Below, piece after piece: positions 22,560 to 34,874 of a stretch of 64,000 nucleotides of DNA. The notes beneath the pieces were generated by a model. The model made no database searches. It saw nothing but the letters and a program-made list of their open reading frames with translations, and was not told the DNA's origin. The DNA is from Trichopria drosophilae. Lineage: Eukaryota > Arthropoda > Insecta > Hymenoptera > Diapriidae. Within the stretch, counting starts at the first letter, position 1, and every line of letters starts with the position of its first letter. Where the stretch lies: positions 61,581,501 to 61,645,500 of the forward strand of contig CM059584.1 in the NCBI GenBank assembly GCA_030407085.1, read 5' to 3'. The translations under genes and the position numbers were made by a program.

Positions 22560-23960
22560 ATAAATTTTCAATTTCAACAGGCACGGTGCGATTACTTCGC
22601 GTCTAGATTAAATAAAGCGAAAAATTCGAGGCAAGCGTGGCGAGAAGTAAAGAGTCTTGGTATTTCTTCAGATCATTGCCAATCGCCTACTAAATACTTA
22701 TCTGCCAAAGATTTAAACTCATACTACGCATCAGCCTCTAACTTTCATCGACCTCTTACTAATTCTGATCTTACAATTTTTCGCTAATTACACACTCATT
22801 CAACAGATCAACCGTGCTTTGTCTTTAAGCCTGTGATGTCATCAAAGTTATTAATTTGGGAAAAACAAGTCCTTCCAGAGTTGAGATAATTAGTTCTGCC
22901 CATTACAAGCTTGGCAGGCATGCACTTCTTGAACCATTATGCAAAATTTTTAATTCTTCCCTCCGCAATTCACCTTCCCATCACTCTGGAATTAATTTAT
23001 GTGAGTCATCTAAGTACATAAAAGGCTGGTCCTTCTTCACCTTTCATCGTATCTTTCCAAACATTCCATTCTCGATCCATTTCAAACTAGTTACAGACCT
23101 AGTCGCAGTACCCAAACTGCTGTCATTAATGTAATGTATGACGTGCGAAGCGGCATTGACAAGCGTATGATGACGATAGTTGTGCTCCTTGACTTTAGCA
23201 AAGCATTTGATACAGTTTCACATCAATTGCTGTTTCTCAAACTCTACAACATTGGCTGCTCCTACGAAGTCCCTGCTTAGGTTTTTAACTATCTGCATCA
23301 ACGATCACAAGCTTTTTTATACGAGGACGGAACATTGTCCGATAGAGCTTGTGTGAGTTCGGGGGTTCCACAAGGGTCAGTTTTGTGCCCTTTATTGTTT
23401 TCTCTCTTTATCAAGACCTTTGTGCAGCTCTTTTCACGAAGCACATGTTATTTGCTGATGATGCTCAGATTTACATCCAGTTCCGAATTTCGGAACTTCA
23501 TGAGGGATTGGCTAAGCTCTCTTCAGGTTGTCAACTAATAGCGAGGTGGGCAAGAGATAATGGACTGTTTCTCAACATATCTACTGCACGTACCATCCAT
23601 TATTCGTAAAATTCATTCCACTCTGCACTCCATTAAATTCCATAAGAAGAGCCTTTCTATATACTTGAGAAAGCTGCTTGTTGAATCTCTTGTGTTTCCA
23701 CATATTGATTACGTTTGCCTCATATTTTTACGATCTATCTAGCGAATTAAATTTGACCCTTCAAAGAGCAATAAATAGTTGCATTTGCTTCGTTTTCAAT
23801 GTGCGCAGGGACGAAAGTATATCGCCGTATCCAGTAAAGTTAAACTGGCGCACTGTCATGGGTCGAAGGAAGTTTTCAATATTTAACAAATAGATTTATT
23901 CTAACCGCAGATTTACCGGATCTTAGAAGATCATTTCGTAAAACTAACTTCGAAATACTT
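22560..23960 (+). pseudogene. Reverse transcriptase remnant of the second LINE
   Basis: The linker SRQAWREVKSLGISS leads into a degenerate fingers region. MTIVVLLDFSKAFDTVSHQL (motif A with Asp) lies near 23170. SGVPQGSVLCPLLFS (motif B) and MLFADDAQIYIQF (motif C, FADD) come next, then CQLIARWARDNGLFLNIS and the thumb RAINSCICFVFNVRRDESIS. At least five frameshifts or stops. The C-terminus resumes past the SINE from 24443 to about 24560. Confidence 0.75.
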
Positions 23961-23968
23961 CACATACC

Positions 23969-24442
23969 AGTCGGCGTGATGGTCGTGCGGGCTAAGGCGT
24001 CAGTCTTAGTCCGCCCGAACTGAACGTCGCGAAGGTCCCGAGTTCGAATCCCCGTCCGTGCAATTTTCTCTGCTTATGTCCAGTGTGGAATAACCGGGGA
24101 ACTTTGCTGGGCGAAGGTACGAATTTGTGACCCGTGCCGGCAGTTATCGGTACCGTCAGCGTCTTATCCGCGGTCGGTACGTCGTGGGTCTTATCTCGGA
24201 TAAAGATGGGATAAGCCCCGCGTCGTTCTCGCTAAGGCACAGACCGCCGAATCTGCTAGTGGTACGGATATTGGGGAGGGGGGACTGGCTCTGGGTGGGT
24301 GTTGTGTTGTCCTGTTCCGTCATGTATAATGTCTATGTGTTGTCCATCCTATACCTCTCCACCCGAGAGCCGACCCGCGAATAGGCATCTAAGTCATTAA
24401 AGCGGGGGAAAATTCCAAATCCTTTATCCTTTTTTTTTATCC
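23969..24442 (+). mobile_element. tRNA-derived SINE, copy 2, with target-site duplication
   Basis: Same tRNA-like head (B box GAGTTCGAATCCC) and body as 678-1172. Its tail is TCCTTTATCC plus a T run. It is flanked by a perfect 13-bp duplication TACTTCACATACC (23956-23968 and 24443-24455), showing LINE-machinery insertion into the older LINE's RT C-terminus. Confidence 0.92.
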
Positions 24443-24896
24443 TACTTCACATACCGCCTCATTGAACTGATATATACCAGAATTCATTTACCCTTCTTGC
24501 ATCCTACAACTCTTTCCCCTCAACTATCACTACATTTACTTCTTTCGACCCGTTAAGAGATTGATTACGTTATTTTCTTATGGCCAACGATGCCTTAGCA
24601 ACTACTTAAACATCTACGAAGTCGAAACTCTAGCGTTCTGCATTTAGTTCACTTAGGTTAATATTTGCGTTTAAAATTGTTTAAATTGTTTTTATTGTAA
24701 TTTTATTTTACCTGTAAGTTTAGCATAATCACCAGCGCATTATTATATTCTGATTATAAACTGTAATTATGAGACCATTTCTACCACGCACATGTAATTC
24801 CTCCAATTTGGACGATTGTTGATATTTTGTACATTTATGTAACACTTTCCATTTGGGGTCGTCCCAGGGCAATGTAATAAACCTACTCTAATCTAA

Positions 24897-24900
<4 letters not shown>

Positions 24901-24951
<51 letters not shown>
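24901..24951. repeat. (CT)n microsatellite at the LINE 3' end
   Basis: Pure CT run directly after the LINE terminus. Confidence 0.95.
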
Positions 24952-24954
<3 letters not shown>

Positions 24955-25299
24955 GGTGAATGTAATGAACGATTCTTTGAGGTGACCATCAAAATGAGCC
25001 AATCGAAATGAGATATTCCCAATTAACGTCAATATGTCCGCGGATGAAGGTCAAAATGTATTCGAAGTTATCGTCGACTTGAATGAATCTTCGCCGCAAA
25101 ATTTGAAAAAAAATGGGCTTCGTGGCTCTGGCGATAGCGTACTTGTCGCGAGTTCGATACCCCTCCGGAGAACAATATTTCGTAAAACATTTTCAAGCAG
25201 CAGCTAGCTATTCGTAAGACGGGCCACATTCTTTGTTTACGTTTCGCATTATTGTTTATCTGGCGGAAATCGACTCATGGCTGCTGCTGTACTTGGTGT
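24952..25299 (+). other. Mostly unassigned; tRNA-like patch at 25115-25175
   Basis: GTGGCTCTGGCGATAGCG resembles an A box and GAGTTCGATACCCC a B box, 20 bp apart. No full cloverleaf is evident, so this is a tRNA or SINE relic at best. Confidence 0.35.
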
Positions 25300-28019
25300 A
25301 AAGGCTATAGCGGGATAAGAATGTCAAAACTGCCCCCGCCTTGATTTTTATTTTGAATTCGCCATTCGAAATGACATATTTCAAAACCCCTTTAGCCAAA
25401 TTTTTAGCTCCCTAGGTGGTAGTAGGTTGCACCTATCGTAAAAAACGTGTTTCTTTGAAAAAAATTCTCTGTCTCCACTGTTTGATCCAAATAATCTGAA
25501 AAAATTCATGACGGTGTGTTTTTGAGTGAGAAAATACCCTGATTTTTTCGGGTCTAATCCGGAGCCAACCAAATTCTTGAATTTTTCCAACTTCTAAATA
25601 ACTATTTTTTGTGTAGTTTTTCCCCTACTTTCGAATGCCGATGTTAGAATTACCATTTTCAAACCGGAACATGCTCAAAATTTGAAAAAAAAAATCGATT
25701 TTTTCGCATTTTTCCCACTTTATTGGTATATAACCTCAAAATGATATACTTCCATAGGTATTAGAACACCCAGAAATACTCTAAGACTTTCTTTCAGGTC
25801 TAAACAGTTTTTAGAATGAAGTATTACTTTGCTGTCGCTGCAAACGTCCTTATTCAACCAGTTTTTAGGTATAGGAAAACTTCATATTATTGCAAAGATA
25901 TTAATCATTATAATTAATTATGAAACGTTGGGCGTGTGATATTTTTTAGCAATAAATTTTGGTATTAAAATATAAATAACATCTGAACCGTAATGGCCAT
26001 TACTATACATCCAAATATGTTTTATTGTAATTAATGCTAAAAAGAAGTAAATATTTCTGATAGAAATTAAAATTACGTTTAACAAAAAGTTATAAGAATG
26101 TTCATTTTTTCATGAAAATTGTAAAATAATGATTTATTACGTGATAAAATGACATCAATTAACAATTATAAGATTTTTTTAACAATTTAACATTTAACTA
26201 GAAAATTATTAATCTTCGTCACTATCGTCGTATATAACTGGATCGATGTCTTTGCTAGAAAATAAATCCGTAAGAATTTTCGCTGGTCTAATAATTTTTT
26301 ATCTGTATCTAGCATTACTAAGATAATATATGACTGCTGCAATGTAAGAGCAGGAACCTACAGTTCGTAATCCATTGGCACAATCGCATGCATGTCGCAG
26401 AATACCGCTGTATCCTACTGAATTAGGTTTGTACTCGATATAGCATTTATAGGTCTTACTATTTATATGCCTGTACCTTATGAATACTTTAATTATGTTT
26501 GGTTTCATCTGTAAATATTCCAGATTGATATTATCACTCTCGTTCATTAACGCTGCTAGATAACAGACGGCTTGGCCTAATTGATGTAGTACCCAAAAAA
26601 AAATATTTGGAGATCCCTTTCAGTCATCTCTGGAAAGTCCGTGATTTCCTCAGATGTTAGCTTGGTGGTAGTAGTGGGTCGTCTAGACCATCTGGCTGCC
26701 TCAGCTTCAGAAGCCAAAGTATTTTCAGTTTGATTGGAATTTAACATCCTTTCAATGATCATATCATCGAAAATTCAATAAAGAAATATTTTGAAATTGA
26801 AATATTTCAATAAAGAAAAATCATCTATTCCGGAAAATGCTCCCTTGATTCTCAGTCAACTTCTTTGATATTTCTTAGGCGATCACATATATTGGTTAGA
26901 ATTTTCCGTGCAGAGCCGGAAATTCGAAAAATCAATTCAATCGCTTTTAATTGAGGTTTTTTGACGTAAATTACTACCTATCGACTGAGCCGACTAGATG
27001 CCCCTGAAGGAGACCGCGCACATATTGTTGCGACCCAGTCGCAGTCGCATTCGCATGTGAAGACACACTCTATATGGCAGTCGTAGCTACAGCGCCCCCT
27101 AAAGAGATTTTCTGCAACAAGTCGCAACACCCTGCGACAAGCTGTGTGCGCTCTCCTTTACATTCCGGCCGACATGTTGCCTTTGTTTTCACCTATATGT
27201 ATATGTATTTACGTAAAAAACAAAGACAGCAGATGACCGGAAGGAACGAATCATTGCAGTTGTGTGTACACTCAAGTTGTTCGGTTCTTTCCCGTTCGAA
27301 AAACCTTACTCAGTTCAACTGAATACATACTGAATTGAAGTTACCGGCAACGATAGTGACGAAGATTAATAATATTCTAGTTAGATGTTAAAACTCCTAT
27401 GATTGTTAATTAATATGAAGTTTTCCTATACCTAAAAACTGGTTGAATAAGGACGTTTGCAGCGACAGCAAAGTAATACTTTATTCTAAAAACTGTTTAG
27501 ACGTGAAAGAAAGTCTTAGAGTATTTCTGGGTGTTCTAATACCTATGGAAGTATATAATTTTGAGGTTATATACCAATAAAGTGGGAAAAATGCGAAAAA
27601 ATCGATTTTTTTTTCAAATTTTGAGTATGTTCCGGTTTGAAAATGATAATTCTAACATCGGCATTCGAAAGTAGGGGAAAAACTACACAAAAAATTGTTA
27701 TTTAGAAGTTGGCCAAATATGAGCTTCATAACCTAAAATATCATTGAAAAATTCAAGAATTTTTTGTGGATTCGGATTAGACCCGAAAAATCTGAAAAAA
27801 AATCAGGATATTTTCTCGCTCAAAAACACACCGTCATGAATTTTTTTAGATTATTTGGATCAAACGTGGAGACAGATTTTTTTTCTAAAAAACCTACTAC
27901 CACCTAGGGGGCTGAAAATTTGGCTAAAGGGGTTTTTAAATATGTCATTTCGAATAGCCAATTCAAAATAAAAATCAAGGCGGGGGCAGTTTTGACCTTC
28001 TTATCTCGCTATAGCCTTT
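25300..28019 (-). mobile_element. DNA-transposon-derived inverted-repeat element (~600-bp arms)
   Basis: 25300-25890 is the reverse complement of 27411-28019, about 90% by eye, beginning AAAGGCTATAGCGRGATAAG at each outer edge. Between the arms lies a minus-strand protein remnant with a SWIM-like finger. The right arm also carries a second inverted patch (27351-27410) matching the gene's stop-codon region at 26155-26228. No target duplication identified. Confidence 0.75.
26209..26760 (-). pseudogene. SWIM-like zinc-finger protein remnant of a DNA transposon
   Basis: In minus order: ITDFPEMTERDLQIFFFGYY, a disrupted stretch, FIRYRHINSKTYKCYIEYK, then CDCANGLRTVGSCSYIAAVI and YYLSNARYR, ending DPVIYDDSDED before TAA at 26209. 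The CxC...C-x-H SWIM signature is recognisable, but the last His is Tyr (CSY). In related arthropod repeat proteins I recall the block reads like RTVGCCSHIASVIWYL. Stops at about 26300 and 26578 break the ORF. SWIM fingers bind DNA in several transposase families; exact superfamily not established. Confidence 0.6.
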
Positions 28020-28284
28020 CTGCAGTTCCTACATTTCATACACAAATTTAAAGTATGGCGCCATCTCTTAAAACAATCTGCTGCTCTCCAAAAGTTAAAA
28101 ACGTATATATCAAACTCGTTAAAAAGGGCGATATCGCTCGTTAGAAGACAAATAAAATAAAAAAAAAGTCTTCGAAAGGATTTTGAAATACACGTGTTTT
28201 AAGAGGTGTCAATATATCAACTACTTTATTTTTAAACTGTTGTTACATGAAATAGCTCTCGTACTTAAAACTGTACATTTTTAG

Positions 28285-29174
<890 letters not shown>

Positions 29175-29956
29175 TTTGCAGTTTAGATTTAGATTTAGTT
29201 AAAGGTTGGGGCTGGAGAACTTGAAGTTTGCCTAGGCCCTTCGAACCGGGACGTCGAACTATCGTACCGCACCCCTGAAGCCTTAAGGCCCCTATGTGGT
29301 TTGCATCCTGAGTTTCTTATAGAATTTCAGGATGAGGGAATCATTGCTTTCCTTTATATCTACGGAAGAGAGAAACCCTTTACCAAAGATATTCCGCCTG
29401 AGAATACTATTCCCCAAGAAATTGATGAGCCTTTTAGATTGCCTTAGCCCTGGGAGGTTTTCCCAGTACTTTAACCAATCGCCGTACATTTTCTGCTTGG
29501 TGTACCCAATACAGCAGTCTTCAAGGGTGAGTAGGAATGATGAAAATGTAGCGAAAATCGGGCTTCGCATCTTTTTTTGTAGTCCTTTGTAGATTCAAAA
29601 TATACTGCGATTGAAATCCTAGCTGATCGGATTCTTTAGATATCATTTACTTATACTATTTGTACATTATATATCAAATCAATATTTTGAATGACATTGC
29701 CAGTCGGTGTTTTTTATTTAATTTATTCATTATGTACACTAATTATTATACCACGTTCAGCTAACCCCAGGACCACGACTTGGACGTAGTGGTATGATGG
29801 TCCAATATTTTTTTTTTGTATTTTTAACTTTTTAATATTTTTTTGGTATTTTAATTTTATAATAGTTTTTTTGGTATTTAATATTTTTTAAATATAAAAC
29901 GCAATTTTAATCATCAGGAAATAGAACATACATTACCAAACAGAAGTAAACATTTT

Positions 29957-31981
29957 AAATATGAAATGAAGAAAAAGCTACGACTGCCTTTTTAAGGTTG
30001 CATATATATAATGGATCATCAAGCGAGTTAATTTTGTACCTTCCCTAATATTTCATGAACTCCCTGTGAATGGATTCACCTGCCTGCTCTGACCATAGTC
30101 CTAATCCATTATTGTCTAAAATCTGTATGAAATCTTCTAAGTGTGTCAAGGTAACGAGCATTTTTAGAGTTTCAGAGACATCAACACTTGCAAGAGCTTT
30201 TTGTAACTTTGATAAGTTATTTCTTAAATCAGGTCCAACGGATTTTGTTGAAAAACAGCAATTTACAATTTTGTCCATGGCTTTAAAAGACGCGATAAAA
30301 GGCACTAGTTTCAGACTAACTACATTTGCATAAATTTCGGGATCTGAAAGTTTATCTGCCATTTTTAATAAATTTCTGCAGGCGTTGCCTTCGAAGATTT
30401 CACCTTGATAGTTTTTGTGAATTACCTTTAACTTTTTTGGCCAAATCAAAGATCGTTCTCGACCTACGAGTAGGACCAATCCGTTCCAGAAGAGGCGATT
30501 CACAAATCCCTGCAACACGTGTAGTTCTGGAACTATGCACTTTTGAAGCACGAAAGTACTATCATTTTCGTTTAAAAGAGGACGATGTATCGTACTATTA
30601 CATTGCTGGGAATGTTTCATCTTATTTCCTCCCATAGAGCAAAACCGTTCATAATCTTTGTTCAAGTCTCCGTACGTCTTTAATCTAGCATGTACACCAT
30701 TCTCTGTATTCGATTCAATATCACTGTAATCAGTAGTATCTTTATCTTTATTTTGTAAGTCTGAACGATTCCTTAACTCTCCTAACGTTACGAAGCAATA
30801 TGGGCAAGGGTACATGGATGTAGCTGTCTGTTGTCCGTTTACAATAAGTAACAGTTTGAGGCCTGCGATAAGTTTAAAGCTAATGTTATTAAGTTTAATT
30901 AAGTCAAGTAATATTTCCATATTTTCATAACATTCCTTTATACGCGGTACGACGCATAAAAGTATCAATCGATTTACGCTGGTCAACTTACTTATATTAC
31001 TTATACACTACCCCCTTCTGAATCAAGTTTTCTCTTCTTTGTAGGAACGTTATCTTGTTCATCAGTTATATATTCTTCCGGAGGTATCGTCATCGATATC
31101 TTAAAAAAGCCCTGACCATCATCCATCATAAATTTTATTACGTAGTTACCGACTAAATTTCGTTCAGTTAATACAGCTTCTAATAATTCTTCTGAAGCAG
31201 CCCATATAACAGGTCTCTTTTCTTTTCTTGTTGAAGTCTCACTATCAAATCCAAAAATGTCATCTTTATAGATATTTTTTAATTTTTTGCAATTTTGCGA
31301 TACTCGTTTACCGTAATATGTCAGCACAGATTTTTTACCAGCGTGGCTTCTTAGAAAGAAACCTTTTTCTTCCTCGAGTACTCAAAGTCATTTCAATATT
31401 AGACGCGATACTTTTGTTGCTCAAATCAGATTGTGTAATTCTCTTTTTTAATAAGAGGAAGATATAACTTGGTCTTATTGTTTCTCGGAGAGTTTATCAA
31501 CAATTTTAACAACATTTTCAGGATTCGTTTTGCATGTATGTTTTATTCCTTTACCGGTTTCTTGGAAGCAAATTGAATAAAGTTTCATTGCACTTGTGCA
31601 TTCCTTACTATTTAAGTTGCCCGAGGTTACTGTCGGAAGTTTATTATTATCAGAAGTCCATAAAGCCCATTAGAAGTATCTATACTATTAGACAATATAT
31701 ATGGGGCAATTTTAAATCTTCGTATTTAGGCATATTTTGGAGAGGTCTCTTCAGATGCCTTCACTGTGATCAAGAAGGGTCACATAACACGTTCCACAAA
31801 TGCTTAACGGAAATTTCCTATTGGATTTATCAAAATCTTTATTTACAAAATTTTGTATAAAATTTTCGGTCTGTTCATTTATAAGAAATGAATTCGGTGC
31901 TTTCTTTCCGAACATAATTTTCTTCCCACATGGTGCGCATACTTTTTTTCTGTTTTCTTCATGAAAACATTTCTTAGGCAT
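29957..31981 (-). pseudogene. Transposase-like protein of the 3.13-kb element (family uncharacterised)
   Basis: N-terminus 31981-31751: treble-clef-like VCAPCGKKIMFGKKAPNSFL, then FPLSICGTCYVTLLDH. A broken middle is followed by 31327-31001 (YGKRVSQNCKKLKNIYKDDI, a KKRKLD basic end). The core ORF 30986-30045 holds GLKLLLIVNGQQTATSMYPC, PYCFVTLGEL, IVPELHVLQGFVNRLFWNGL, YQGEIFEGNACRNLLKMADK and GLGLWSEQAGESIHREFMKY. The C-terminus continues past a stop to about 29957. From memory this block order is a common arthropod/cnidarian repeat protein of unknown superfamily. Conserved Asp/Glu suggest a DDE-type nuclease. Confidence 0.65.
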
Positions 31982-32340
31982 TTTAATATGACCTTTTGTT
32001 TAAAAATATATTAATAGACAAACCGAAATATATTACTTCGCCAATAAAGCACACACACAGATTTTTTAAATAAGTAACATTAAATCTCGTACTACAGCAC
32101 ACTATAATGAATCAAGCAAAATCAGATGGGCACATTTATATAAATTATTTCACATTTTCTTTGTGGGTTACCTCGCAACCAAGCGACAAAAATGGAACTA
32201 ACCATTTATGCTTTCGAATATTGAGAAATTTGATTGCACATATGCTTGCTTGCACGCTTGCACATGCATACACCCTTACGCATACACCCACGGGCACGGG
32301 CACGCGCGCGCTTGCACCCACACACACACGCGCGCGCGCA

Positions 32341-32356
32341 CGTGCGCACGCACACG

Positions 32357-32423
<67 letters not shown>
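32341..32423. repeat. (CA)n microsatellite
   Basis: Almost uninterrupted CA run inside the 3.13-kb transposon, preceded by GC-interspersed CA at 32250-32340. Confidence 0.95.
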
Positions 32424-32425
<2 letters not shown>

Positions 32426-33013
32426 CGCGTGCATTTCAAATTGTTTGCGATATCATTTAAAATTTTAACAGTACACATAATCCAGAAATAGTATAAAAAG
32501 TAAATTCATGATATCTAGAGAATCCGATCAGCTGGGATTTCAATCGTGGCATATTTTTAACCTACAAAGGACTACAAAAAAAGGTACGAAGACCGATTTG
32601 CGCTACATTTTCGTCACACCTATTCGCCCTTGAAGACTGCTGTGCCAATAGCTGTATTTATAGGAATACCTAGACATGGCTCTGGACCTGTGAAAGGGGA
32701 CGTAGAAGCTTCCTTAGCCATGGCGTCAGCGTCTTCATTTCCCTTAAGGTCGCAGTATCCCGGTACCCAACCGAGGGTAATTTTATTCTTGTTCTTCGCT
32801 AGCCGTTGCAGCGAGTCTTGGCAGCCCGCCACTAGTCTTGAATCAATTGCATATGCTGCAATTGCTTTGATGGCAGCTTAACTGTCTGACCAATGTTAAT
32901 TTTTGCTCCTTCGCCTTTTTCTCCAATTACACTGCGCCCGTTGCACCGACATTCTAAGGGCCATTATGGACTCCCTTTACAAACCTTTTGCCACCAGACT
33001 AAGGCGGCGTATG

Positions 33014-34012
33014 TCATCCCCAAGTTTTGCCGTACATGCGATTACAGGCCCATATGGCTCTTGTCCCTTTCTGTACCGGGTATTCTAGTTGTTCTCCCCA
33101 CTTCAGCCTTCTATCCAGGATGACCCTTAGATATTTGACTTTGTCAGAGTAACTAAGAGTGGCTCCGTTACAACTTAAACCACGGAGCAAGATTTTGTTC
33201 CTGTTCATGAATGGAATGACTACCATCTTCTGCGCGTTTATATGTTCTTCTTTTTGGCACCTTTCAAGAGTGAACGAGAGTGCACGTTTTAGGCCGTCTT
33301 TTACGAGATGGTCCCACTGACCTCTCATAACTATAACAAAGTTGTCAGTATATCCTTGCACATAGTATCCTCTCCTTTCAAGCCTGTACAGCAGGTCGTC
33401 TACCACTATCGTCCATTGTAGGGGTGACAGTACTCCTCCTTGAGGACACCCCTAGACTGCTTTGATCTTGATCGCCAATCCTCCGCAGGTAAGGTGGATT
33501 ATTCTGTTTTCAAGCATGTCCATGATCCAGATGATAATACCTACGTCAATATGCTTGATTCTTAAAGCTTTTGCTATGGACATATAGGATGCGTTATCAA
33601 AGGCCCTCTCTATGTCCAAAAAGGCTGCTAGGGCAATGCCCTTAGACTGCAGTGTCGCTTCCAGTCTTGACACCAGAGAGCTGAGAGCTGTTACCGAGGC
33701 CAGCTCTGTAGGCAAATTTGTACCGATGTAGTCATGCATAATTTGCGATTTCTTCTCTTAGATAGACGCCAATCATATTTTGCAATGTCTTAATTAAAAA
33801 GGAACTAAGACTGATTGGCATATGGGACTTCGGGGTTTCCATGGGTCTATTACCCTGTTTCGGAATGAAAATGACTTTAACCTCTTTCCACGCAAGGGGG
33901 ACATCGTCCAACCGACTGCTAGTCCGAAATATTTCCACCAGGTATGATTTTAGCGTCTCTGTGCTGTTCTGAAGTAGCGCTGGAAAAATCCCGTCCACAC
34001 CCGCCGGCTTAA
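33014..34012 (-). pseudogene. Reverse transcriptase of the R1-like LINE
   Basis: PAGVDGIFPALLQ starts the RT, followed by WKEVKVIFIPKQGNRPMETP (fingers), AAFLDIERAFDNASYMSIAK (motif A), GCPQGGVLSPLQWTIVVDDL (motif B, one stop before it) and YVQGYTDNFVIVM (motif C). The catalytic YADD is YTDN, so the polymerase site is dead. Then LERCQKEEHINAQKMVVIPF and YLRVILDRRLKWGEQLE. The first 150 or so residues and the whole endonuclease are deleted. Confidence 0.8.
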
Positions 34013-34049
34013 AAGGCTCGAAGGAACTGAGATGGGCTGATATCCATTC

Positions 34050-34640
34050 GGATACCTGCGGCTACCTGGGAGTAGCTTCTTCCAGGACCCGGCGCGTGTC
34101 CGCTCGGGGCACCTCCACCCCTGTGCCTCTTAAAGCGAATTTGATCCGAGGGGGATGTGGTCTCGTCTGGCCAAATTCTTTTTAGAGCGCCTTGTCACTC
34201 CTGCCTGATGCCTTTAGTTGGCATCTTTGCCTCACTGAAGCGTATAGCCTCTTCAACTATCCTCCTTTGTTTGAGGCGCCACTTAAACCTCTTCTTCCTG
34301 GAGAAGGACATTTTGACACGCGCCGCTCCAGGTGAAACCAATGAAGCCTCTTGAACCGTAGCGGCCGAAGTGTTTGAGGCCGAACTGACAGCGTCCTCTA
34401 TATCGCTGGAGATGCCAAGAGCGGCAAGCTCCTCTTCGACATTTATCTCAGAACCTGGAGACCCGAGGTCGCCTAACTCCGATTCCATAGAGGTTATCTG
34501 GGTCTTATCAGCACCTGGGGTAACCTCAGGGATATTGGCGTCGGTGGAAAGACTTGCGCCGTCTACCACCGATTCGCCGGTTGAAAGTTGCTCTATATTA
34601 TTTTTATATTTATTTTTATTCGAAAAATCGATTTGAATCC
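34050..34640 (-). pseudogene. ORF1 (Gag-like) remnant of the R1-like LINE
   Basis: The minus ORF 34569-34195 is acidic and Ser-rich (LGDLGSPGSEINVEEELAAL), then turns basic (SFSRKKRFKWRLKQRRIVEE). Past a stop it continues LKRIWPDETTSPSDQIRFKR and GRSYSQVAAGIRM. No zinc knuckles are left; they and the EN domain were lost in the deletion that fuses this region to the RT near 34030. Confidence 0.55.
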
Positions 34641-34874
34641 CACGAGTAATGAGGGTCCAAACAAGTCAGTCCGACGCAGCCCTCTTTCGTTGGTAAGGCA
34701 ACTTTAAACCGGAGGACGCCCAGTATCCGGAGTCCACATACTTGCGATCGCCCCCCCCCCCCTCCGATCTTGCAGGCTTAGGCGTATGTTGTCCCACCGC
34801 ACCATCGGGGTGTGCTCATGGTACCAGGGTACGAATGGCACGATACGTGGTTCGCGGGGTGCGGACACCGCAGC

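Larger units (their letters stand above)
22330..24892 (+). mobile_element. Second CR1/jockey-like LINE, 5'-truncated, with a nested SINE
   Basis: Holds the EN-RT linker (CDYFASRLNKAKNSRQAWRE), RT motifs A, B and C, a C-terminus continuing after the SINE, and a CR1-like 3' end GTCCCAGGGCAATGTAATAA before a CT repeat. Endonuclease and ORF1 are absent. Confidence 0.75.
29512..32642 (-). mobile_element. 3.13-kb DNA transposon with ~150-bp TIRs and 8-bp target duplication
   Basis: The ends CAGCAGTCTTCAAGGG (left) and its inverse (right) begin imperfect inverted repeats of about 150 bp. The flanks ACCCAATA (29504-29511) and TGCCAATA (32643-32650) are a diverged 8-bp duplication. Removal rejoins the host LINE's RNase H frame. 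Eight-base duplications fit hAT-like groups, but the encoded protein does not look like a typical hAT transposase. It encodes one broken minus-strand gene. Confidence 0.85.
29292..32880 (-). pseudogene. RNase H and C-terminal region of the R1-like LINE, split by a transposon
   Basis: Segment 1 (32880-32651) reads LAKNKNKITLGWVPGYCDLK, then GNEDADAMAKEAS (RNase H His/Asp region, normally WVPGH-x-G-x-x-GNE-x-AD) and GPEPCLGIPINTAIG. Segment 2 (29503-29292) continues in the same frame: YGDWLKYWENLPGLRQSKRL, then a weak tail. Removing 29512-32642 and one target duplication restores the frame. The usual catalytic-region His is Tyr here (PGYCDLK). Confidence 0.75.

Noticed and set aside
25115..25175. 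tRNA gene
   Set aside because: A-box and B-box-like strings are present but no acceptor stem or anticodon arm can be drawn; kept only as a relic note.
32100..32425. CRISPR-like regular repeats
   Set aside because: Simple CA microsatellite with no spacers; eukaryotic context.
32107..32491. Several His/Thr- or Cys/Val-repeat ORFs
   Set aside because: Frames of the (CA)n microsatellite; not genes.
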